Part shown: piece after piece, positions 47,595 through 59,585 of the stretch | Position numbering within the stretch: position 1 is the stretch's first letter | Layout: every line of letters begins with the position of its first letter | Assembly: GCF_036850765.1 (NCBI RefSeq) | Contig: NC_089492.1 | Span: 73,341,982-73,405,981, forward strand | Source of the DNA: Saccopteryx bilineata | Lineage: Eukaryota; Chordata; Mammalia; Chiroptera; Emballonuridae | Direction: 5' to 3' | DNA length: 64,000 bases | Notes under the pieces: model-generated | The model's database searches: none | What the model saw: the letters and a program-made list of their open reading frames with translations, nothing else | Told to the model about the DNA's origin: nothing | Program-made: the position numbers and the translations under genes

Positions 47595-48451
47595 TAAATG
47601 AGGCTGTATTATACTAACAGCGGTAATTATGAAAAAAAATTGGTGATCATATCTGTTCCTAATAAATATTTTTAGTTACTCATTTATGTTCACAGTAGTT
47701 ATATAAAAAATAGAAACTACATATATAATATAAAATCATTTTCTAAACAAATAGTGTAACTGTATATACTCATGTACTTATATTTAGAAAGATGATTGGA
47801 AGGATAGAGAGATTTCTAATAGTGACATTTTATGTGACATTTTTTCTTTTTTTTTCTTACTTGTACTTTTAAATTTTTCTTTTACAAACCTATATTCTTA
47901 TATCTAATTTTAAAATGATAATTCAAATAAGTAACCTTTACAAGTCACTTGGTATGTGGCAAGAAATATCTATGACTCAATTTGTCAGAAAAATGAGGAT
48001 TTGAGAATCCGTTCATGGACCTTAGCAGCAGAAAACAAAAGGGATGCTCCTCTCAGGTGTTTTTTTTTACCATATCCTACGTCTTGTGCCCCTGCAGGGC
48101 CTGGCACATCATAGATACCTAGTTAATGTTTGTTAGATAGTGAAAGGAAAGAGAGTCCTTGTGAATAACATTTTTGATTAATCTGAGAAACTAAAGGTTT
48201 AGATAAAGCATAAAAAATATTTTAAAAGCAACAAATTGGGAAATATTTGCAATAGTGAATAAATGGTTGGCATACTTGCATATAAAACAAAAACTGATTT
48301 ATAAAGAAAACTGGTGACCTTAGACACTCTTTTTTTTAGCATCTGTGTGGTACTATTCCCATGCAGTCAAATGTGGTTCAATATTTACTCACATAATTTG
48401 ATCACAAGCATCTAGGTTCTTCCTTTATGATATTGTGAAGAATGCTGACGT
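47595..48451. other. No recognised gene; possible MIR tail
   Basis: Near 48075-48140 the words gcagggcctggcacatcata and gttaatgtttgttagatagt resemble the 3' part of MIR on the plus strand. The rest is AT-rich unique sequence. Confidence 0.4.
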
Positions 48452-48872
48452 AAGATTAACATGAAGGCCCTGGCCGGTTGGCTCAGAAGTAGAGCGTCTT
48501 CCCGGTGTCTGGAAGTCCTCAGTTTGATTCCCGGCTAGGGCACTCAGGAGAAACGCCCATCTTCTTCTTCACTCTTCCCCCTCTCCTTTCTCTCTACAAT
48601 ATCTCTCTTTTCTTCTCCTGCAGCCAAGGCTCTATTGGAGCAAAATTGGCCCGGATGCTGTGGATGGCTCCATGGCTCCATGACCTCCATCCACCTCAGG
48701 CGCTAGAATGGCTCTGGTTGCAGCAGAGCAACGCCCAAATGGGCAGACCATCGCCCCCTGGTGGACATGCCCAGTGGATCCCGGTTGTACTCATGCGGGA
48801 GTCTGTCTGATTGCCTACTGGCTTCTAACTTCAGAAAAATACAAAAAAAGGGGGGAAAAAGATTAACATAAA
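48452..48872 (+). mobile_element. tRNA-derived bat SINE
   Basis: The body 48466-48858 is flanked by aagattaacatgaa (48452-48465) and aagattaacataaa (48859-48872), 13 of 14. It keeps the ggccctggccggttggctca head and the cttcagaaaaatac end. A small internal duplication (ggctccatggctccatgacc region near 48664-48684) and many substitutions mark it as older than the copy at 35904. Confidence 0.95.
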
Positions 48873-49429
48873 CACGTGAAATACTAACATCATTCAGTGG
48901 CTGCCTTGTTAATGTTAACTTCAGTTTACCCTTAGAACAAGCACTAATTTTGTTCATCATTAAAATGATGACCTGGTTTAATTTTGAAAGTTTCTTCCTA
49001 AGTGTCTTGCTACCTGTTTTTTTTAAATTTCCCAGACCGTAGCTAATCCATTTAGTATCAGGGAAGCTATGGAAAAAAAAATAGCAAGTGTAAGTATGGG
49101 GTGAGAAGAGATTATTGAGAAAATATCACCTTTTACAAAATGTATGATGCTACAGGAAATCACAAAGGCTTCAGTAGTTGAGATATGTCACTGAGTTATT
49201 TATCAGGACAAAAGGAAGGAGCCATTATAGCTTTCCTCACAACGTTATTACACATTTCATGTTTTACATATTTGTGTGTAAGGGGTTTAAACATAGCTCA
49301 GTGGAATAAAGATGGGGCACAGAGTAGCCAATGGACAGGCTTCCAAGTAGAATTTGTTTATGTTTTTTTCCATTTTTTAAATATACCTGCTCCCCGTTGA
49401 TCTTTACTGTAAGCAGATCAAGAAGCTGG

Positions 49430-49830
49430 GCATGCAAGGGGGGCAAGACAGACAGTCAGATGTAGTCCTGCCCCATCAGAAATCACATCTCAACGGAGCA
49501 CTTAGGCAGTGAACAAGTAATGAGGACAGGATGCAATTACAGATTAGGGGAGGGCTGTGGGGTGTATGCACAGGGCACTTCAGGACTAAGAGCAGGGGCC
49601 GAGGTGACCCAGGAACCAGAGGGAGAATGGCAGAAAAGTCCTTTCTGAAGACAACACTCAGCAGAAACCTGGAACGTGAGGAGTTGCCCGTGCATATTTT
49701 CCAGGGCACATGTTCAAGGTCAGGAGACTGGGAAGGAGCAGTAAAGGGACTGGCCTGTTCTGGGGACTGGCAGCAAGCTCGTGTGTCAGGAGCACGGACA
49801 GGAAAAGGTGAGAGAGCTGGAGGCAGAAGA
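49430..49830 (+). repeat. Probable ancient interspersed repeat, family not named
   Basis: The order of words (gacagacagtcagatgtagt, cagtgaacaagtaatgagga, then agagcaggggccgaggtgac) resembles a widespread old mammalian repeat that includes phrases for aacaagtaa, gaggaggtgac and gcaaaggccctgaggc. The match is from memory and weak. Frames of 106 codons (plus) and 183 codons (minus) cross it and are best treated as chance. Confidence 0.35.
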
Positions 49831-50574
49831 ACAAATCTCAGCGCTGTATGAAGGCATAGTAGGTCCTGAAAATTATCACTTGAATTTAAGAAGGATTTCA
49901 TTACAAAAAGTAAGCCTGTGTTTCCACATTTGCACACTTCCTTATTTAAAATATGCCTTATCAGATTTCCAAAAATAAATAAAATTTTAAAAAAGCAAGA
50001 GGCAAAAATAGTTGCTCTCGTCCACATTTATGTGCACAGAATATTCTGTTCTGTAAGAAATGGGTAAAGATGGTTCCCCCAAGAAGGAAACTGTTGGTCA
50101 TGGAAGAAGATAGAAGAATATTTGCTGTTTATGCTGTCGTGTCGTATCTTGTCAGTTTTGCATCATGTACTTATATCATATTTAAAAGGAAAACGCTGTA
50201 ATTTTTAAAAATTAAAAATATTATTTAAAAACGTTTTATGGTGGAGATTCAATCCAAACATGCTTCACTCTGTCCTGACTTCCTATGGGCCATTTTGCAT
50301 ATAAAGGAGCATATTGCAGAAAGCTTTCAATGCAATACAACATAGATGCAATCTCCCCTTGAAAGAAGTGTGCTCTTCTATGAAGGATTCTTTGAAATCA
50401 AAAGGGTAATTTTACTGCTTTCAAAAGAGCCTTTGCTAATAAGCTTCTGAACACACCAGCCATTGTAGTAAATTCAGCGAAATCACAAGGTCTTCAGCTG
50501 TCTCCTCTGAGAAATGAGAGGGCAGAAGTAGGTGACGTACAGGTCCAATGTGGCTCTAAATTGCCAGGATTTTT

Positions 50575-51085
50575 GCAATTCATTCATCAAGTATTTCATG
50601 ACTCCTGATACTAACCAACATGGTGCTAGGCATTGGGAAATCAAGAATATGTTCTGTGATAGGAAATGGGATATACTGGCCCAGTGTTTGTTCTGTGCTT
50701 GTTCCATAATTGCAGTATTTTGAGTGGATAAAGATTGACTAAGACTCATCTTCCAGCCTCCAAACCAATGTTAACTGGAAGTGATGTGGATAGCCAGACC
50801 TTACACCTCCCCTTCACCTGTTCCTGTTTCTCTCACTGGCTGGAATGTTGATGTAATGGCAGGAGCAAGAGCAAGTACCTTAGATGACAGGATGAGCTTG
50901 ATCTTTGGAGGAGAGAGGAGGTAAAGACAGAAGGAGCATGTGTCCTGATTGTGGGGAGTTGCCATGTCAACTGTGAACTGCTTATGATCAGATGGATGAG
51001 AGAAAACACATCTTCTTTCAGTCACTCTATTTTTGCTTTTTAAATTATTGTTGTTATGGCAACTTCATTGTATCCTAACTAATAT
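50575..51085 (+). repeat. Probable ancient repeats
   Basis: The part 50575-50680 (caattcattcatcaagtatt, ggtgctaggcattgggaaat) resembles the start of the same old repeat family. The part 50760-51085 ends in tgttatggcaacttcattgt and cctaactaatatagg, the kind of ending seen in several old mammalian repeats. The family is uncertain. Confidence 0.35.
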
Positions 51086-51329
51086 AGGATTCTTACACCA
51101 AGGGGAATCACAATCAAAAGAAGATGTTAGCAAATATATAGAGTTAACAAATGATTACAATGTTAATTAGCAAGTGCTTTAGTAACAGTATAAACGGAGT
51201 ATTCCAGGAAAGAAAGATCAACTCACTCTGCTTAAGGAAATCAAGAACATGTTCACAGGAAAAAAAAAGTGACATTTAACTAGGTGTTAAAGATAAACAG
51301 TATTTTTCTAGATGTAAAAGAAGGTAAGG

Positions 51330-51600
51330 CTATTCCTGGAAAAGAAAATCAAATGCAAAAATTTCCAAGTTGTGACAAGACACATCTTGCATTGAAAATA
51401 TTGAAAAGTTTGTTGTGGCTGACATTTGAGGTGTAGAAGGGAAGAATGGAAACAGATTTTAAGTTGGATGAGATTCTGAAGGCAAATAAGCTTGACCTGT
51501 TTCCTTTAGGTAATGAAGAGCCAGTGAAATTCATAAACAGGAGAGTGACACCATCAGATTTGTTTCCTAGGAAGGAAACTCTGATGGCAATTTGAAAGAC
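51330..51600 (+). repeat. Probable ancient interspersed repeat
   Basis: The phrase taatgaagagccagtgaaat followed by aaacaggagagtgacaccat and cagatttg is characteristic of an old mammalian repeat that I recognise but cannot name. Confidence 0.45.
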
Positions 51601-51604
51601 TGAT

Positions 51605-52570
51605 GGATTGGTGTAGAAAGACCAATTTTAACATAGTGGATAGTAACTTGAATAAGAAGACATATACATTTTTTATATTGGCTGATGAATTATTAAGAAT
51701 ATATAAGAAAACCAACCTTAACCATCTTTGCTTCCTTACTCTGTATTTATATGTTAAAAATATTAGTAGACCACTATAAAAATTTGGTAAAATTATTTAA
51801 TAACAGCAGTAATAAAAATGTAATATGAACAAAAATAATGTAAGTGTATTTTATATACATACACAAACATGTGCAGAGAGTAGTAGATAGACACAATGTA
51901 AGCTTCACTTGTGTGTTTATATATGGATATCATTAATAAGTGAACTTTCAGGTAAAATTTACATATGTTCTGATCTGAGTGTAAGAAGAAGGCAGAACCA
52001 GCCTAATAATTGATCTGTCCTGTCAGATAAGCTTTCCAAGAGAAGACCAATTACACTAAGACCAAATTATACTTCTCAATTACACAGGTGAATCAATCCA
52101 ACTCAACATGTCAAAGCATAAAAAAATGTTTTAGAAAAGACAGGCAACATACTAAATTTCCCTACTCATTACCTAGAAGTAAGTACTACTCGGAAGAGTA
52201 AAATGTCACTCTGTCAATATCCCTGAGTTTATGAAGTTTTCCCAACCCCATCCATCAAGATGCCTTTCACTTCACTCTCAAATACTTCCCCAAAATATAT
52301 TACTTGGTGAATTATCTTTGAAAGGCTTTCAAATTAAAATAAGTAAGTAAATAAATAAATAAGGCAATCATAAAATAACAACATTCAGAGACCCATCAAG
52401 GTCCCCATTATATATAATTTCATCTTTCTTTTCCTGCATTTTCTGTTTTATTTTTTAATCCATGCCTTAGTGAATTTTACGGTGTGTGATGCATAGGATC
52501 TCATTAAGGCATCAAACTATGTAATTTCCAAGCAAGTAGGATAAAAAAAGAAAAACTTGTCTACATGTTC
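51605..52570. other. No recognised feature
   Basis: AT-rich sequence with a short (TAAA)n tract near 52338-52362. No repeat or gene is recognised. Confidence 0.45.
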
Positions 52571-52574
52571 AGGT

Positions 52575-53000
52575 ACTTGTGGCTCAGAATTGGAGGAGCA
52601 TGGAGTGAGAAGAAGTAGGAGTAGCAATTTGGGGGTAACTATGCAGACTCTTTAGACCAACTTAAGTTTTTGGTCTCCATCCTGATGATGATGAGATGCC
52701 AGTGAATGGCTTTAAGAAGAGAGTTATGGTCAGATTTTCATTTCTTAAAATATCCCTCTGTCTACAATTAGAAAAATGAATTGTGTGACAATAGGCGAAT
52801 GAAGGACAGCTAAGAAGCTACCACCATCACCTGGGAGAAAGAAAAAGGTAGTTCCAGCCAGCTGGTGGTGAAATCAGAGAAGTGGACACATGCTGAGGAC
52901 ATCCAGGAGGTAAAAGTGACAGGATTTTGTGAAGGATTAGATAAGGGGAACAGGAATAGGGAGAAGTTGAGGATTATAATACTATTGTACATGAGCATGG
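52575..53000 (+). repeat. Probable ancient interspersed repeat
   Basis: The words gatgccagtgaatggcttta, gagagttatggtcagatttt and aaatatccctctgtctacaa follow the same old repeat family as at 51330, continuing further 3'. Confidence 0.45.
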
Positions 53001-53009
53001 CAGTTTGCT

Positions 53010-53180
53010 ATTCACAAAAGCTTTTATATTTATTTCACTCTGTTCTAACACTCAGGAAGAAATGACCATTGCTATTACTCTCAGTTTTATGGAGGAATAA
53101 ACATCCAGGGAGAGATGGTAAGTGACCCAACCAGGGTCTTTAAGCAGCTGTTAAAATTTGGAACTTGTACTTGAACTCAG
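53010..53180 (-). repeat. MIR-like fragment
   Basis: The words cactctgttctaacactcag, ggaggaataaacatccaggg and taagtgacccaaccagggtc follow the MIR reverse complement with divergence. Confidence 0.5.
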
Positions 53181-53189
53181 GAATTCTCT

Positions 53190-54180
53190 CTTCAAGTTCA
53201 GGAAACTTTCTATTGAAAACCCACATATCTGCCCTTTTATGAGAAGGTAGTCCTTGAAAAGGCCCTTGGATCACAACTGGGTCCCAATTTTTCTACTTGC
53301 CTCTCAATTCTAATCTCTCTGGGCAATGAGCCCAATTGATTTGGCAGAAGCTTCAAAGCAAAGACAGACAAGGCCACAAAACACACAACATTCAAATTTG
53401 AGAAGAAAGCAAAACAAAGAGGAGAAAGCAAAACAGAAAACCCTTCTGCTCCACAATCAACCTTACAAGGAATCATAACGAGACATGGTTCAATTGTACC
53501 TAAATGTCACCAAGGTTGTGGAGTGATAGCAATAGAAATTAATCTCTCTCTAAGGCAGAGAATTCAAATACCACTTACCCAAAGTCTTAGGCATATGTGT
53601 TGATGAATTTCTTATACAGTAAACAATACTAGACATCATAAACCTTGTTGCTATTAGCATAATCATTAATAGTTAATTTTGAAACAGTGAATAACATGAG
53701 GGACAATTGTACCTGGAACTAGCTTTTTGAGATGGAGGTGAAATTGATGGAATTGTACCCTCTAGACCTGGGAACATCATCACAGTGCCACTGTATTTGT
53801 CATATAAGGAGTGATAAGAATAGATAAGTTTCAACTTATGATCAGGCAGAGAATTACCTAAGAAAGTTTCAGCAATTCTGGAAATTTTCCCACCTAATAA
53901 ACTTACAGTCTAAGTTAAGAAATAAAATATTACCAGTGTAGTTGAAGCTACCAGTAAATTCTTCCCTGATTTGACCCACCTGCCACCAAAAAGATATATC
54001 TATCCTGAATTTTTGTTTCTCAATCTCTTGGGGGTTTTTTTATACTCATATCACATAGATATGCAATTCCTAAGCAATATATTATTTTATTTTTATTTTC
54101 TGAATTTTATTTTTTAAATTCTATATAATATACATAGTTTTCTGTGATATGCTTTCTGAATTTAAAACTGTAGTTTAAAA
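53190..54180. other. No recognised feature
   Basis: A minus frame of 79 codons (53237-53476) has no recognised domain. No repeat or gene is recognised. Confidence 0.4.
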
Positions 54181-54380
54181 ATATTTTATTTTTGGCCTTA
54201 GCTGGGTGGTTCAGTGGAGAGAGCATTGCCAAGGTCATGGGTGTAATCCCGGTGGTCAAGGTATGTGTGAGAAGCAACCACTGAATGCACAACTAAATGG
54301 AACAACTAAGTGGAACAACAACATATTGATGCTTCTCTCTCTCTCTCAAGTTAAAAGTTTAGAAGTATATATTTTATTTT
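54181..54380 (+). mobile_element. Second-type bat SINE, shortened
   Basis: The sequence ggccttagctgggtggttca gives the head, and gagaagcaaccactgaatgc plus acaactaaatggaacaacta give the body, ending in a CT tract. The middle is shortened. Flanks atattttatttt occur at 54181-54192 and 54369-54380, a perfect 12-base duplication. Confidence 0.8.
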
Positions 54381-54384
54381 AAAA

Positions 54385-55320
54385 TGTAAATCATTGGCAA
54401 AATTCAGCATTACTGACTTTATTATTAATTGTATATTACTTGCAAAGTACCTCAGAACAGACCTTAACAAATTTGTGTCTTGTGCCATAGAGCTTGAGAA
54501 TCCACCAGCCTAAAGGAGTAAGGCAAACAGAAGAATGATGAGGATGCTTATCCAGCCAGAAGGAAACCGTCCCTTCCCGCTTTGTCCCCATCTAGTGCAG
54601 TTCACAGCCTGGTCATCCTGTCATCACTGGGGCTCCTGGAGGGTGAGGGACTGAACTCAGTCTTCATTCAGCTGTGGGAAAAACTATTTTACAAGAAACC
54701 TAACATGTGAAAGCCAGAGCAGAGGCTGGGAGAAGAAACAGAAGTGTTCTGCCTTCTGGAGGGCTCCTGGGAGCTATCCTTGGTGCTGCCCCGGTCAACC
54801 TACCATTGACTTTGGGCTCAGGGTCCCCGTAAAACTTCACTATGTAGCCAACATAGGTGAAGCCTCAGCTGGCCACGCTGCTGGGCCTGACCCGCCCCAG
54901 ATTCAGTTCTGTAGGTGTTCAGATGTGTTCTGAACCCTGAATTCTGCCACCACATGTCCCCCGCCTGCCTCTGTTGTACCATGCCCTTTTTGTATCCCCA
55001 CCAGGGCTACAAATCACACCTCCAGGCACTGGCTAATTCACATTTATATCTCTCCCTTATCTGCTAAAAAGAAAAGTATTTATTTTACAGGTAAGGAAGT
55101 AGGCCATAGATCAGATAAACTCAAAGTTAACACATCAAATAGGAGCCAAGGTCTGACAGTATGCATGCCTGACTTCAAAGCTGCAACTGTTTCTCCATTT
55201 CTTTCACTGTGAACTGCCTGTGCTTTTCTCCAGAACACTTGAACTCCTACCCTTTCTTGGGACAAGGCTACTGTAGGCTGAATTGTACAATATCACCATT
55301 TAAATATCTTTCTTGCAAAA
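54385..55320. other. No recognised gene; G+C-richer centre
   Basis: Sequence 54580-55000 is G+C-richer than its flanks but shows no paired splice sites or recognised family. Confidence 0.4.
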
Positions 55321-55324
55321 GTAG

Positions 55325-55530
55325 CTAAGCCATATTGAGCATTTTATATTTGCCAGACACTGTTCTAAGCATTTGCATATAATCCTCACAATGACCTCAC
55401 AATGACCTGAAGGAGGATCTTATAGTTTTCCAGCTCTGCAGGTCAGAACAGAACCATAAAAGGGATGTCAAGTGTCAGCATCTGAACCTGGCCATTGAAC
55501 TACAGGATCTGAATCTGTATACACAGCATT
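55325..55530 (-). repeat. MIR-like repeat
   Basis: The words gagcattttatatttgccag, acactgttctaagcatttgc and ataatcctcacaatgacctc follow the MIR reverse complement. The unit tcacaatgacc is duplicated in tandem near 55386-55408. Confidence 0.6.
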
Positions 55531-55539
55531 TGGTCACTT

Positions 55540-56570
55540 TTAAACATTATCTTTAGTTAATGTTTTGTACAGGATCCTTCCTAAGGACTCTCAATTTTAT
55601 TTTTTAAAAGATGAAGAGGTGTCATTACTTTAAAATTCCTTTTTAAATTCAAGTAGGAAGTAAAATAGCAAAACCCATTTTCCTAAAGACCCTTTAAACA
55701 AAATAATAATAATAATAATAAATTAATATTATAAATTAACAAGCAAAATGGTGAGATGTTCAATGTCCAGTGATTAAAGTGCATTGAAATATGATTAGAA
55801 TGAGATAGGAAAAATAGAAATGACAAATAATGTTGTGGTCAGAGATATTTTACATACTCTTTCTAATGGTTTTTCTTTTATTTTAAAATTTTTATATTCT
55901 TTTTAATGGCTTTGATATGAATGAGGAAATGTCAAGCTTTTTAACACCAAGCCACACATAGCATCAAACCGTTTGGCCTCAGTCAGAGAAGTAGGAGCTC
56001 TTTAGGATGTTTGCTCGGTCCCCCTCACTTTTTTCAACCCTCAATCACTGCCATTCCGGGTCTCAGCCCCCACAACGCTCCACAGGCAGTGGAATGAAAG
56101 GGCAGAAGCTTCCTCTGAAACTCCAGTTATTTCAGCTCTGAAATCAGCTGAAAAGAATGCTCTCTGCCAGACAGAAATGCATTCCCTCAGTGATGAACCT
56201 GAAATGCCCTCAGGTTGTGGCAAGGGAGGAGTTTAGCACTTGAACCTCAATAATGCTCTTTTCTCTCTTTTGTTTTTTAATCAAAGTGCACCATCCACGT
56301 TCCATCCTGCCGGTGGCACAACTTATTTAAAACAATATGGTATATCACAGAAGGTAAATATAATAATAATAATTAATAATGTGTGCTCATAGACAGTCTG
56401 GGGAACCACATGCCCTGGTGCCTCTATGAAAAGGGGCTTCAATAGACATATTTCTTATACAGCTTTATGCCTGACTTCACGTCTATGGTTTGCACTTCAC
56501 TGCTCTGTTGTGTCACTCTTCCAATAAACCTATATATCATACAGAGCGAAATATGTTCACAGTTCCTTTA
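55540..56570. other. No recognised gene; (AAT)n tract
   Basis: An (AAT)n microsatellite lies at about 55701-55721, and a shorter TAATAA tract near 56362. No gene or repeat family is recognised. Confidence 0.5.
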
Positions 56571-56576
56571 CTTGAC

Positions 56577-56600
56577 GGGGGGGGTGGGGTGGCAGTGGGG
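56577..56600 (+). other. G-quadruplex-capable G-run cluster
   Basis: Four or more runs of at least four G occur within 24 bases (ggggggggtggggtggcagt then gggg). This meets the usual spacing rule for a G-quadruplex. Function is not implied. Confidence 0.6.
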
Positions 56601-56602
56601 TT

Positions 56603-56760
56603 TAAAAGAATGAGTCCTGGACCAGGGTCCAAAGATTAGAACCTGAGCCTCAGCCCTGCCACTTTCTGGACTCAGATGTTGGGTGTGTTGCCTCAAATCT
56701 TTGAAACTGTTTTCACACCAATGGGGCATCTTTGACCACATCCCAAAGTCCTTGTGCTAA
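56603..56760 (+). repeat. MIR-like repeat
   Basis: The words agaatgagtcctggaccagg, gcctcagccctgccactttc and gtgttgcctcaaatctttga follow plus-strand MIR. Confidence 0.6.
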
Positions 56761-56769
56761 TTGAGCTAA

Positions 56770-58955
56770 TTCATCAGAAAGCATTCTAAAATTTTACTTT
56801 GAATAAAAGGGATTTTTTTTTTGCAACATCTCAGAACTCTCCAAATAAATGTGCAGTTTTCCTTTTTTTTTTTTTACTATACAAAGTGATACATTTTTAC
56901 TTATCCTAAATTTACTTACCAGTCAGTTTGTTACTGTTTTTGGTTTTTTTGTTTTGTTTTGTTTTTGTAGTTTATTGCCATTTAAAGCATTGTATCTGCA
57001 AGTTACCAAAATTCCTAGAGTTTCTTCAGGCTTGTTATATTCTAAGAGTGATAAAAACTTAAAAAAAAAAGTATGTGCTTAAGCTTGAATAATGTCTTCC
57101 ATTTCACTTTTAAATACTGGTATTTATTTTGTACTGAAAAAATTAGCAAAGTGAAAATGCAAAACATGTTAACTGGCATTGGTCATTTTAAATCATACCA
57201 AATCTTATCTGTCTGACCATGGATGTCAAACTATTTTAGGAAATCATTATCTAACATGTTCTATGTTACCAATAATACTGCCTCTTAAATAACTTAGACA
57301 TTGTGCATTTTCTGGTAAGCTTTTGAAGGTAATACCGCACTGCTATATTGATATTAGTTAAGTCATAGCACATTTTTGAATTGAGAGGTTTATTCTACTT
57401 AAAATGTTTGACTTCATTTTGCTGTTGGGACATATCATTTCTAATACGTTTTTTCCCCTAAAGCTAATGATATATAAAAATATACAGAATCTGGACAGAA
57501 TTGTAGGAGTCTGAGTATTTTTCTGAGCACACATGATCTGTGTGTTACATTAGAGTTGTAAATTAAGGTTTAGTGTGTTGCACAAATCAACCTTCCGTAT
57601 CACAGTTTTCCTGCCCGAATAAGGTGAGAGTCAGCCAGTAAATATATGTGGTCAACCTCAGATTTGCCTCACTGGGAGTTCACATGGATTCCGAACTGCC
57701 TCCAATTGTTAATGTATTCCTCAAATGAGATGCATCACCTTGAAGAATGACTTTTTGCCCTCTGGGAATAGGCCAAACAAGTATTTCATTCGCTATGATA
57801 ATCAGTTCTACCTTCAGCAACATATAAACCCAAATTTAATAGGCACTGGTGATTAGGTTTTAAGTCAGAGAGTCATCACTGTCCACTGTGAAAAATAATA
57901 AGAGAAAATACAAATTATAACAAATTTGCCTTCAGGAGGCCTTGTTAGACATAATGGGACCATAACTATTTCAGGAGATGGTGAATAAATATTTTTTCTT
58001 CTCATTATAGACATTTTTGAGCCACCAATTTTCAGTGATAAGAAAATTGGTGCTAAAGATATCTCAGATCATTTGTTTTGTCCACTTAGTATATAATAGT
58101 CTCGAATGAAAAAAGGACCACTTACCATAAAACACTTATTTAAATCTTTTAAAATGTTTAAAACCGTCTAGAGCCTTTCAAAATGACAGATAAATTTAAT
58201 CTTATCCAAACCTTCCACTGTCAAAATTATCTAAGGCTTTTCTCCAACTTAAATTTTGCATTGAAATCAAAAAAGAATTGCGCAGGACATTATGGAAAAT
58301 AACAAATCAACCCTTAAATCAGCAGCTGAGGTTGTGGACAGTAAATGATACAGTGCTTCCACTCTCTTGGAACTGAGCAGCAGAAGAAAATGAAGAAAGA
58401 TACTACTGACAGGGCAAGGATGATGGCAGCAGGCGAGCATTATGAATGATATGTTAAGTGATTGGCTCAGATGGAATCATGGGATTGCTGCTGCTTTTTG
58501 CAGAAGCTGATTTTCATTCTTATTGTTCACCTCATAAGACTCCAACATATGGGAGAGGGGAGAGGAGGAGCTATAGGCACATGCATTCCCTATCCATATA
58601 CATACTTAGAAACAGTCTGAAAATTTGCCCAGATAGAAAGAGTGGTAGGAATAAATACCCAATGACAAAAATATGTATCTTGTTCACAAGGTTATTAGTT
58701 TTAATATTCATATATGCTCTTGGCATTCTTCCCTATGAATTGAAAGGCTGTATTTTTTATTTGATAAAGCCAAAGACAAAAATGGTCCTAACACCAAAAT
58801 ATGTGAAATAATAATTCAGTACTCTCTGATAATATTTTTAAAATAATAACAAAGATAAATTATAGGCTGTTTTGATGTGCTCAGAGATGTTGTCCATATA
58901 TTTCTCTTTTCATACCAGTAGATACTACTTGACTCATTTGGTCTGCCTGGTGTGG
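56770..58955. other. Repeat-poor AT-rich stretch
   Basis: No repeat is recognised apart from poly-T and (GTTTT)n runs near 56811-56966. A plus frame of 117 codons (58458-58811) has no recognised domain or splice context. The texture resembles non-coding conserved DNA, which needs alignment to show. Confidence 0.4.
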
Positions 58956-58961
58956 TCATGG

Positions 58962-58989
58962 GGGTGGTGGTGGTGGTGGTGGTGGTGGT

Positions 58990-59034
<45 letters not shown>
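58962..59034. repeat. Compound (GGT)n(GT)n microsatellite
   Basis: About ten GGT units pass directly into about twenty GT units. It produces the Thr/His-rich frame on the minus strand. Confidence 0.98.
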
Positions 59035-59035
<1 letters not shown>

Positions 59036-59170
59036 GGCAGGGTGGAGGTAAGGGGCAGATAGATGCTAAGGATGCACCAGCAGTTAGAAAAAAAATGATT
59101 GTTACATGATACAGTATATCTGAAACACATGCCTAAAATTAAATACAATGCTTGTATCCAATGATTCATT

Positions 59171-59585
59171 TACTAAGATTTTTTTTTTTTTTTCTGAAGC
59201 TGGAAACGGGGAGAGACAGTCAGACAGACTCCCGCATGCGCCCGACCGGGATCCACCCGGCACGCCCACCAGGGGGCAACGCTCTGCCCACAAGGGGGCG
59301 ATGCTCTGCCCCTCTGGGGCGTCGCTCTGTTGCGACCAGAGCCACTCCAGCGCCTGGGGCAGAGGCCAAGGAGCCATTACCAGCGCCCGGGCCATCTTTG
59401 CTCCAATGGAGCCTCGGCTGTGGCTGCGGAAGAGGAAGAGCAAGACAGAGAGGAAGGAGAGGGGGAGGGGTGGAGAAGCAGATGGGCGCTTCTCCTGTGT
59501 GCCCTGGCCAGGAATCGAACCTGGGACTTCTGCAAGCCAGGCCAACGCTCTACCACTGAGCCAACCGGCCAGGGCCTACTAAGAT
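59171..59585 (-). mobile_element. Young tRNA-derived bat SINE with duplicated internal unit
   Basis: The body 59180-59576 is flanked by tactaagat at 59171-59179 and 59577-59585. In minus orientation it has the full head, boxes and tail. The cccaccagggggcaacgctc unit is followed by a second ccacaagggggcgatgctct unit, an internal duplication of about 20 bases in the body that other copies here lack. It retains many CpG sites, consistent with a recent insertion. Frames of 87 to 147 codons on both strands come from this SINE. Confidence 0.95.

Noticed and set aside
49476..50027. Minus-strand frame of 183 codons
   Set aside because: It crosses a probable ancient repeat, overlaps a 106-codon plus frame, and shows no recognisable domain, splice signal or promoter. 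Judged to be chance, though a protein search could overturn this.
58458..58811. Plus-strand frame of 117 codons
   Set aside because: No recognisable domain or splice context. The hydrophobic C-terminal part follows from AT-rich codons.
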